The notes under the pieces: model-generated
Told to the model about the DNA's origin: nothing
The model's input: the letters and a program-made list of their open reading frames with translations, nothing else
Databases searched by the model: none
NCBI GenBank assembly: GCA_963784195.1
Contig: CAWARA010000016.1
Coordinates: forward strand, 62,001-126,000
Direction of reading: 5' to 3'
DNA length: 64,000 nucleotides
Source of the DNA: CAVQAH01 sp963784195
GTDB lineage: Bacteria > Acidobacteriota > Vicinamibacteria > Vicinamibacterales > 2-12-FULL-66-21
In this document: piece by piece, positions 45,922 through 53,187 of the stretch
Layout of the letters: each line of letters begins with the position of its first letter
Numbering within the stretch: position 1 is the stretch's first letter
Translations under genes and position numbers: made by a program

Positions 45922-46829
45922 TGAGCCTCGACGGTGTCTTCGCGGTGCCTCCCTTGCCCCGCAAGCCGGGTCCGCGCAGGACCATCGACTTCGATGCAGC
46001 GGCGCGTGTCGCGGAGCACATCGAATCTGGCGGAATCACCAGATTCCTATATGGAGGAAATGCATTTCTCTATCACCTCTCGCTGGACGAATACGAGTGC
46101 CTGGCCGGTTGGCTCGCACAGTTCCAGCCGCCGAGAGTGGCGATCCCGAGTCTCGGACCGGCATTCGGCCGCGCGATCGACCAGGCTCGAGTACTGCGCC
46201 GCCACGGCTTCACGGCGGCCATGCTGCTGCCGTGCAACGATCCGCGCGACGCCGCAGGCATGGAAGCCGGTGTTCGCGAGATCGCCCAAGCCGCCGGGTT
46301 GCCGATCGTGCTCTATCTGAAAAGCGAGGACGCATTCGGCGCCGACACACGCGCGGGCCTCGACGCGATCGACCGGCTGATCCGAGACGGCGCCGCGCTC
46401 GCGATCAAATACGCCGTCGTCCGGCCAGACCCCGCCGCCGATTCGTATTTGAACGCCCTTCTGGAACGCGTCGATCGAGAACAGGTGCTCAGTGGGATCG
46501 GCGAGCGTCCGGCCATCGTTCATTTGCGGGACTTCCGGCTGGGTGGCATGACGACCGGGTCCGGCTGCATCGCGCCGAAGCGCTGCGCAGACCTCTTCGC
46601 CGCGTGCAGGAATGGCGACTGGGCACGAGCCGCCAGTCTGCGCGAGACGTTCATGCCTCTGGAAGACCTGCGAGACGCATGGGGGCCGGCACGCGTCCTT
46701 CACCATGCCACCGAGCTGTGCGACATCGCACCGACTGGACCGATCGCGCCGTTCCTCTCGCCACTGGATGCACGGCAGCTCGCGCAACTCGCGCCGGTCG
46801 CCAGACGACTGAGGGAGGCTGACGCGTGA
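45918..46829 (+). CDS. DapA-family (dihydrodipicolinate synthase-like) aldolase/dehydratase
   Basis: The 303-residue TIM barrel carries the Schiff-base Lys at about residue 164 (ALAIKYAVVRPDP) and the Tyr at 133 (PIVLYLKSED). A phosphate-like loop reads LYGGNAFLYHLSLDEYE. Members include 2-keto-3-deoxy-sugar-acid aldolases and 2-keto-3-deoxy-L-arabinonate dehydratase. Directly upstream of an L-arabinonate-type dehydratase, it most likely processes a 2-keto-3-deoxy-sugar acid, splitting it to pyruvate and an aldehyde or dehydrating it. Confidence 0.87.
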   Translation: MMSLDGVFAVPPLPRKPGPRRTIDFDAAARVAEHIESGGITRFLYGGNAFLYHLSLDEYECLAGWLAQFQPPRVAIPSLGPAFGRAIDQARVLRRHGFTAAMLLPCNDPRDAAGMEAGVREIAQAAGLPIVLYLKSEDAFGADTRAGLDAIDRLIRDGAALAIKYAVVRPDPAADSYLNALLERVDREQVLSGIGERPAIVHLRDFRLGGMTTGSGCIAPKRCADLFAACRNGDWARAASLRETFMPLEDLRDAWGPARVLHHATELCDIAPTGPIAPFLSPLDARQLAQLAPVARRLREADA

Positions 46830-48556
46830 CTCGGATCCGCAAGACGCCGGACACGTTGAGAAGCCACCGGTGGTTCGGCCGCGACGACTTGCGCTCGTTC
46901 GGGCACCGTTCGCGCGCGAAACAGGCGGGCTTCGCCCCCGAAGATCTGGCAGGCAAGCCGATCATTGCCATCCTGAACACATGGAGCGATGCGAACCCGT
47001 GCCACGCCCACCTGCGTCTGCGCGCCGACGAAGTGAAGCGTGGCGTGTGGCAGGCCGGCGGTTTCCCCATGGAGATCCCGCTGCTGTCGCTCGGCGAGAC
47101 ACTCATGAAGCCGAGCACGATGCTGTATCGCAACCTGCTGGCCATGGAGGCCGAAGAAGCGCTGCGCTCCTATCCAGCTGATGGCGCGGTGCTGCTTGGT
47201 GGCTGCGACAAGACGGTCCCGGCGCTGATGATGGGTGCGGTGAGCGCCAACCTGCCGGCGATCTTCCTGCCGGCTGGCCCCATGCTGCGCGGCAACTGGC
47301 GCGGACAGATCCTCGGGTCCGGCAGCGACGTCTGGAAGTACTGGGCGGAGCGCCGCGCCGGAACCCTTGACGAGTGCTCGTGGCGCGAAATGGAGGATGG
47401 CATCGCGCGCTCCTTTGGCACGTGCATGACGATGGGGACGGCATCGACGATGGCGGCGGCTGTCGAAGCGCTCGGCATGACGCTCCCGGGAGGATCGTCC
47501 ATCCCTGCGGCAGACTCCGCGCATTCGCGCATGGCGTCCGCCACGGGGCGCCGATCGGTCGAGATGGTATGGGACGACTTGCGGCCGCGTGACATCCTGA
47601 CGTCCGCGGCGTTCGACAACGCGATCACAACCGTCATGGCGCTTGGCGGATCCACCAACGCGATCATTCACCTGATCGCGATGGCCGGGAGGGCCGGTGT
47701 CCGGATCGATCTCGATCGCTTCGACGCGCTGTCACGGCGAACGCCACTCATCGCCAACATCCGCCCCTCCGGTCAGTTCCTGATGGAGGACTTCTACTAC
47801 GCGGGCGGACTGCCGGCCCTGCTGGCCCGGCTGACGGATCTGCTCGACATCACGTGCGTCACCGCGAACGGCTGCACGCTCGAGGCAAATCTGACGGACC
47901 GGGTCGTCTGCAACGATGACGTGATCAGACCGCGGGATCGCGCCCTCGATTCGCAGGGTGGCGTCGCAATCCTGCGCGGAAACCTCGCACCCGACGGTGC
48001 CGTGATCAAGCACGCCGCAGCAGAGCCGCGTCTTCTCCGGCACACCGGCCGCGCCGTGGTCTTCAAGAACTACGACGACCTCGAAGCTCGCATCGACGAT
48101 CCGGCTCTTCCTGTGACCTCCGATTCGGTGCTGGTCCTTCAGAACGCCGGACCACTAGGCGGTCCGGGCATGCCCGAATGGGGGATGCTGCCAATCCCGA
48201 AGAAGTTGCTCGCGCAGGGCGTGAGGGACATGGTCAGGATCTCGGACGCTCGAATGAGCGGCACGAGCTACGGCGCGTGCGTGCTCCACGTCGCGCCCGA
48301 ATCGTTCGCAGGCGGTCCGCTCGCGTTCGTGCGCGACGGCGACGTCATCGAGCTGGATGTGCCGGCGCGCCGCCTCACGCTACAGGTGAGCGACGAGGAG
48401 ATCGATCGCAGACGAGCCGCCTGGACGCCGCGCGATGCGCCGTATCCGAGAGGATTCGGCCGCATGTATGCCCAGCACGTCACGCAAGCCAATCTCGGCT
48501 GCGACTTCGACTTTCTCGAGGGCACCGCCCCAATCGAGGAGCCGGAGATCCATTAG
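46826..48556 (+). CDS. IlvD/Edd-family sugar-acid dehydratase (L-arabinonate dehydratase type)
   Basis: The 576-residue enzyme has its three cluster cysteines at Cys59 (NPCHAHL), Cys127 (GGCDKTVPA) and Cys200 (SFGTCMTMGTAST). I recall the same numbers for the characterised rhizobial L-arabinonate dehydratase, a [2Fe-2S] enzyme. The catalytic Ser lies near residue 478 (DARMSGTSYG). It would dehydrate a pentonate or 6-deoxyhexonate to the 2-keto-3-deoxy acid. It overlaps the aldolase gene by four bases. With fuconate dehydratase upstream, the locus has two different acid dehydratases. Confidence 0.92.
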   Translation: MTRIRKTPDTLRSHRWFGRDDLRSFGHRSRAKQAGFAPEDLAGKPIIAILNTWSDANPCHAHLRLRADEVKRGVWQAGGFPMEIPLLSLGETLMKPSTMLYRNLLAMEAEEALRSYPADGAVLLGGCDKTVPALMMGAVSANLPAIFLPAGPMLRGNWRGQILGSGSDVWKYWAERRAGTLDECSWREMEDGIARSFGTCMTMGTASTMAAAVEALGMTLPGGSSIPAADSAHSRMASATGRRSVEMVWDDLRPRDILTSAAFDNAITTVMALGGSTNAIIHLIAMAGRAGVRIDLDRFDALSRRTPLIANIRPSGQFLMEDFYYAGGLPALLARLTDLLDITCVTANGCTLEANLTDRVVCNDDVIRPRDRALDSQGGVAILRGNLAPDGAVIKHAAAEPRLLRHTGRAVVFKNYDDLEARIDDPALPVTSDSVLVLQNAGPLGGPGMPEWGMLPIPKKLLAQGVRDMVRISDARMSGTSYGACVLHVAPESFAGGPLAFVRDGDVIELDVPARRLTLQVSDEEIDRRRAAWTPRDAPYPRGFGRMYAQHVTQANLGCDFDFLEGTAPIEEPEIH

Positions 48557-48649
48557 GCCGAGAAGCGCGGGACGCGCGTCACGAACAGGTCAACTTCCAA
48601 TGTATCCGTTTAGCGCTTCGATCGTAAGTGCGGCTGTCAGTCGGTTAAA

Positions 48650-48858
48650 CAGGGGTCTTCATGACCTCCGCTCACCCCGTAGGATGAAAATGGCGGAGCA
48701 CCGTAGACTCAAAAGCGACGGTGACGATACCGGCGACGATCACGACGGCGACGTTCGACGTCACTATGTTCCTCGTCGTGGTCGTCGTGGCGTCGCATCG
48801 TTCCTGAGGCGCGTTCGTCGTCAGTCGTTGTCCACAGCGAACAAACTCTCAGGTATCC
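48650..48858 (-). repeat. Family B intergenic repeat, copy 2 (inverted)
   Basis: In the 375-bp convergent gap between the dehydratase and LDH2 genes, the reverse complement of 48711-48858 matches the copy at 55656-55809. It runs from GATACCTG, TTGTTCGCTGTGGACAACG and AGTGACGTCG through to CGTCACCG. Further out, TTTTCATCC and ACGGGGTGAGCGGAGGTCAT match copy 1. The rest of the gap shows no gene. Confidence 0.85.
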
Positions 48859-48931
48859 ATTTTCTGGGCGGAACGAGACAACTCGATATTACTTCCCGAT
48901 TCCCAAGGGACTCTCGGCCAGTGCACCACGG

Positions 48932-49930
48932 TCAGCCGGAGGCAGCCATCCGGCGCACCTTGTCCCAGATGTCCTCGTCGACCTCGACACCGAGTGTCAT
49001 GCTGCGTTCGCGGATCGCCAGCGTCCGCTCGCCTGGATACCTGACGTCATCTCCAGCGGCATGGAGGTTCTCAACGATCCCCTCGACCGTGCTGAGCGTC
49101 GTGCCGGCACGATCCAGCGACGTGACGTCGACCGCGATGAACACCTGCGACAGAGCCGTTTCCTGAAGAGAGTCGGGCGGAATCTCATGCGTGGCGCGTC
49201 CGCCCGACAGCAGAGCCGCGAGGATGTCGAGCATCAGCGACAAACCCGCGCCTTTCCAGTAGCCAATCGGCAGCACTCTCCCGGACGACTCGATTGCCGC
49301 GGCGTCGCGGGTCAATTCGCCGGCGGCATCGAATCCGCCGGCCACGGGCAGCGCCTCGCCACGGCGGCGATAGGACTCGAGCGCGCCGAACGAGAACTGC
49401 GACAGCGACATGTCGAGAACGAGGTGACCGGCCAGGCGAGGCACGGCAATGACGAATGGATTGTTGCCGAGGCGCGGCTGACTGGAACCCCACGGCGGCA
49501 TATTCGGCAGCGTGTTGGTCCAGCAGATGCCGATCGCTCCGGCATCCGCGGCCTGCCAGCCGTAGGTTCCGCCTCGCATCCAGTGATTGGTGTTGGCGAG
49601 CGCGACGCAACCAATGCCGTGCTCTCGGGCCAGCGCGATGGCTTGACGCATGCACCGATGCGCGTTGAGGTTCCCGGGCCCGCGCCGCCCGTCCCATCGC
49701 TCGGTTGCGCCGTGTGCCGAAGTGAGTTGAGCGCCGGCGTGGACGTCTACCACGCCGGCCTGGATCATCTGCACGAACCGCGGGAACCGGTTGAGCCCGT
49801 GCGAGGCTACGCCGTCGCGCGACGTCTCCGCAAACAATCGCGCGCACAGGTCAGCGCGTGAGGCTTCGAACCCGAGCGACAACAGCACACGCTCGAGCGT
49901 GCGGTGCAAATCGTCGAACGGGACTCGCAT
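48932..49930 (-). CDS. LDH2/MDH2-family (YiaK-like) oxidoreductase
   Basis: The 332-residue protein shows the family pattern with catalytic His in DGVASHGLNRFPRFVQMI. It continues HGIGCVALANTNHWMRGGTY, GICWTNTLPNMPPWGS, RLGNNPFVIAVP and LPIGYWKGAGLSLMLDILAA. Members reduce or oxidise 2-keto acids with NAD(P)H, such as 2,3-diketo-L-gulonate, malate or ureidoglycolate. Next to sugar-acid dehydratases it probably handles a keto or diketo sugar acid. It starts 5 bp after the stop of the small secreted protein gene. Confidence 0.88.
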   Translation of the reverse strand: MRVPFDDLHRTLERVLLSLGFEASRADLCARLFAETSRDGVASHGLNRFPRFVQMIQAGVVDVHAGAQLTSAHGATERWDGRRGPGNLNAHRCMRQAIALAREHGIGCVALANTNHWMRGGTYGWQAADAGAIGICWTNTLPNMPPWGSSQPRLGNNPFVIAVPRLAGHLVLDMSLSQFSFGALESYRRRGEALPVAGGFDAAGELTRDAAAIESSGRVLPIGYWKGAGLSLMLDILAALLSGGRATHEIPPDSLQETALSQVFIAVDVTSLDRAGTTLSTVEGIVENLHAAGDDVRYPGERTLAIRERSMTLGVEVDEDIWDKVRRMAASG

Positions 49931-49935
49931 TCGTC

Positions 49936-50415
49936 CTATTTCTTCTCGTAGACGGCGACGTTGTTGATTTTCTCCCCCTTCGCATTGGTCCCTGTCGTCG
50001 TCACGGTCAGAGTCTTGCCGTCCTTGGAGACCTCACGCGTGTAGGTCTGAACGGGCTTGCCCTTGAGCTTTCGCGTGCCTTCGATCCGGTTGGGGTTGAT
50101 CCGCTTGAGCGCAATGGTGTCGTAATCCTGCGTCCCTGTGACAGGCGAGTCCTTGCCGTCGAGGCTCGCCGAGTAGGAAGTCGCCGTGGGCGACCCGTCG
50201 GCCGCCGCACCCTTTGTCGTGACCTTGATGACGTCCCCTGCGACTTCGATCACGACAACGTTGCTCTTCGGGGCGGGCCCGGGATCGTACTTCGACTTGG
50301 CGACATTGAGGTGCCACGTGCCGGCGGCAGGATCGCCCTGCGCAGACGGGGCGGCAAGCGCCATCATGCCGAGTAGCAGGACGAAACACAGGCGACGAAC
50401 GCTGACTGATTTCAT
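49936..50415 (-). CDS. Small secreted protein of unknown function
   Basis: The ATG at 50415 has AAGGAGG five bases upstream, giving 159 residues. A signal peptide (about 1-26) is followed by a beta-rich domain with the pattern AAGTWHLNVAKSKYDPGPAP, GKDSPVTGTQDYDTIALKRI, GTRKLKGKPVQTYTREVSKD and TLTVTTTGTNAKGEKINNVA. I recall many similar small proteins in Acidobacteria without an assigned function. The alternating strands suggest a lipocalin-like barrel. A much longer frame to 50658 lacks support. Confidence 0.75.
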   Translation of the reverse strand: MKSVSVRRLCFVLLLGMMALAAPSAQGDPAAGTWHLNVAKSKYDPGPAPKSNVVVIEVAGDVIKVTTKGAAADGSPTATSYSASLDGKDSPVTGTQDYDTIALKRINPNRIEGTRKLKGKPVQTYTREVSKDGKTLTVTTTGTNAKGEKINNVAVYEKK

Positions 50416-50563
50416 CGATCCTCCTTGGCTTAGTAAAAAGGCCAACGCAACGCGCGATCTGTACACGAATTCACCGATCGGCAGCACCCAAAGGTGAAAA
50501 GCGCTCGACCGTCCTGTTACCGACAACCGGCCGGGGCCGTTCTGTAAGCTAGACTCGAACCGA

Positions 50564-51842
50564 ATGCCGAAGATACAGACACCCGCTGCGGTACTCGGCA
50601 GCCTGCTGGTTCTAACGCTGCCTGCACTCAGTTGCTCGCCCCAGCCGCCAAGCGCCACAAGCGCACCGCCGTCTGTGCTGGGACTGGATGGTACCTACCT
50701 CGAGGCGGTGCGCGCGCGAATGGAGAGCGGTGACCGCGCGCTCGAGAGCGCGGTCCAGTCATTGCAGCGCGACGCCGAGAAGGCACTCGCGCTCGCGCCG
50801 ATGTCGGTCATGGACAAGGCTGTCGTACCGCCGAGCGGCGACAAGCACGACTACATGAGCCAGGCGCCGTATTGGTGGCCCGACACATCGAAGCCGGGCG
50901 GGCGCCCGTACATCCGGCGCGACGGCGACCGCAATCCGGAGATCGACCGCATTACGGACCACGACAACCTTGGGCGGCTGACGGGCGCGGTCTCGACCCT
51001 CGGTCTCGCATTCTTTTTCACAGGACGCGACGACTACGCGAGGCATGCCGCGCGCCTCGTGCGCACCTGGTTCATCGATCCGGCGACACGAATGAATCCT
51101 CATCTGCGGTACGGCCAGGGCATCCCCGGGATCAACGACGGCCGCGGGATCGGGATTATCGAGACGCGCGGCCTGCCGGATCTGATCGATGGCGTGTTGC
51201 TCGTGAAGGCTGGAAAGGTCCGGCTAAAGCCGGACGCCACAAAGACTGCGGTTTGGACGACGGACGACGAGATGGGGCTTCAGGCGTGGATGCGCGAGTA
51301 TCTTCTATGGCTCGTCGAGAGTCAGCATGGAAAGGACGAGAGCAAGAACGGCAACAATCACGAGACCTGGTACGACGTTCAAGTGGCCTCGCTCGCGCTC
51401 TACACCGGGCAGCGCGACCTGGCGCGTCGGACGCTCGAGGTATCGCGAGAGCGCATCGCTCGGCATATCGAGGCTGACGGGCGTCAGCCGCGCGAGTTGG
51501 AACGCACGCGCTCATGGGACTACAGCATCTTCAACCTGAGAGCATTCTTTCAGCTGGCCGGCCTTGGCGAACGTGCTGGAGTCGATCTCTGGAGCCACCG
51601 CACGACTGACGGCCGCAGCCTCAAGGTGGCGCTCGATTACCTCGTGCCGTTTGCCGCAGGCGATCGGCCCTGGCCGCATCCACAGATCACGACGTTCAGA
51701 GGCGGCGAGCTTGACTGGCTTCTGCGCCGCGCGGCAGTCGCGTGGAAGGAGCCGCAGTATCGGCAAGTCGCCGAGCGTGTTGGTGGCGGCAGCCCCCAGA
51801 CTGGAGCTCGTGCTCGGCGGCCATGACCCGGCCGCGCGGTAA
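50564..51842 (+). CDS. Alginate-lyase-family lipoprotein; probable one-base frameshift at the 3' end
   Basis: A lipoprotein signal (LTLPALSC) precedes an alpha/alpha barrel. Family motifs are APYWWPDTSKPGGRPYIRRD, GIPGINDGRGIGIIETRGLP, the catalytic GNNHETWYDVQ and ELERTRSWDYSIFNLRAFFQ. Proteins of this family cleave uronate polymers by beta-elimination, although some act on other polysaccharides. A short hairpin-bearing insert encodes VRLKPDAT. The assembled stop is at 51826. Deleting one base of the C5 run at 51793-51797 gives the more natural ending SPRLELVLGGHDPAAR at 51842; that repair is tentative. Confidence 0.82.
51218..51235 (+). repeat. Mini-hairpin repeat inserted in the alginate-lyase gene
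   Basis: GTCCGGCT-AA-AGCCGGAC forms a perfect 8-bp stem. It encodes the RLKPD of KVRLKPDATK, a peptide I recall as recurrent in unrelated Vicinamibacteria proteins. It lies between conserved domain blocks and keeps the frame. Confidence 0.5.
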
Positions 51843-51849
51843 ACCGCGC

Positions 51850-52995
51850 TCATCGCTCGTCATCGGGCCCGGCGCCTTCGGCCCGCGAGTAGGCATGATC
51901 GACCAGATGCATGTCGACGGCGGAATCGATGGCCGGCGCCCCGAGCCGCAGCGACAGCCAAAGAGCGATGGCCAGGACGGCAATGGCCGTCAACGCGAAA
52001 GCCGCCATCAAGTACCAAATCAGCGACCGGAACGGCGCGAGCAGGTCATCGTGATCCGCAGAGAGCGCGACGAACCACGTGAGGGCCGGATAGTTCCGGC
52101 CAAGCTGGGTCGGGGCCAGGACCACCAGCCGTTTCGTTCCGTCCTCCGCTCCCGCATCGAACATGATGGGTCCCGGCGGGCTCTTGCGCTGGACCCGCGA
52201 TTCGAGCTCCTCGCGCATCAGGTCGGCCGCGAAGAACCGGTCGCCCTCGTTATGGGGGCGCCGCCTGAACACAATCGAGCCGTTCGGCCGTACGAGCATG
52301 GCTTCGGCGCTCGTTCCGAACTCGATGCCACCCACGTTGGCGAGCATCTCGCGGCTGTCCATCACGATCTTCATGACCCCCGCGACTTCGCCGCTCGGCG
52401 ACGGCACCGGTACGGCGACTTCGAACGCATACACACCGGCGCTCTCGTCGCGCCGTACGTCGGTGACGCTCACACGGCCGCGCCCCTCGTCGAATGCCTG
52501 CATCCACCACTCTTCGTCAGCCTGGAAGTAGTCGGAGGTGACGTTCGACGCCGCCACCAGACGGCCGTGGCGATCGGTGACGAGGATCTCCCGGTTCACG
52601 GAATCGTTGCGGGCGAGATCCGCGAGGAAGCGTGATGCCGCCGACTCGAGCAGGGCCGAGCGCTCGGTGACCGCGGCGCGGTCGTTCGTCCACCGCCGGT
52701 CGAGCTCCATCGCGGCACGCTCGTCGAACGGCCGCTCGTTTCCCTGGGCCGCCGCCTCACGAATGGTTGGAACTCTGGCAAGGACCGCCGCATCCAGGAT
52801 GTTCCTGAACACGTAGGCATCGACGCTTCCGGCGATGTACTCGGCCATCTGCGTCAGCCTCTCACCCTGTGCTTCTTTCAGGCGCGCCCGGCCTATGCCG
52901 AGCACGACAGCAGTGCCGATTGCGAGGACCGGCAGGCCTACAAGAAGAATGACCGTGAAGGCCCGAGTGTTGATCGGCGGCCAGCGGGAATTCAT
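51850..52995 (-). CDS. Membrane-anchored Cache-domain sensor without an output domain
   Basis: The ATG at 52995 has AAGGGGG upstream and gives 381 residues; a longer frame runs into the divergent permease promoter and is rejected. TM1 (FTVILLVGLPVLAIGTAVVL) and TM2 (SLIWYLMAAFALTAIAVLAI) bracket a periplasmic double-Cache domain containing RRWTNDRAAVTE, REILVTDRHGRLVAASNVTS, DYFQADEEWWMQAF and VPVPSPSGEVAGVMKIVMDS. Only about 38 residues follow TM2, with no HAMP, kinase, GGDEF or methyl-accepting region. It may signal through a partner or have lost its output. Confidence 0.85.
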   Translation of the reverse strand: MNSRWPPINTRAFTVILLVGLPVLAIGTAVVLGIGRARLKEAQGERLTQMAEYIAGSVDAYVFRNILDAAVLARVPTIREAAAQGNERPFDERAAMELDRRWTNDRAAVTERSALLESAASRFLADLARNDSVNREILVTDRHGRLVAASNVTSDYFQADEEWWMQAFDEGRGRVSVTDVRRDESAGVYAFEVAVPVPSPSGEVAGVMKIVMDSREMLANVGGIEFGTSAEAMLVRPNGSIVFRRRPHNEGDRFFAADLMREELESRVQRKSPPGPIMFDAGAEDGTKRLVVLAPTQLGRNYPALTWFVALSADHDDLLAPFRSLIWYLMAAFALTAIAVLAIALWLSLRLGAPAIDSAVDMHLVDHAYSRAEGAGPDDER

Positions 52996-53187
52996 GAGCC
53001 CCCTTCGGCGGGAACGCGGACGAGGCGACTCGATTCCTAATTCTTGCCCCATGACGAGGAAAGTCAAGTTGGAATCGATCGTCGGGACGAATGGCATCAG
53101 GCGAGACGTTCGTCCCCCTGAAGAGGTAACGGAAAGGAGCTCACGTTTCCCGCAAACGACATCTGCCCCGCCGACGTCTAATGCCTC

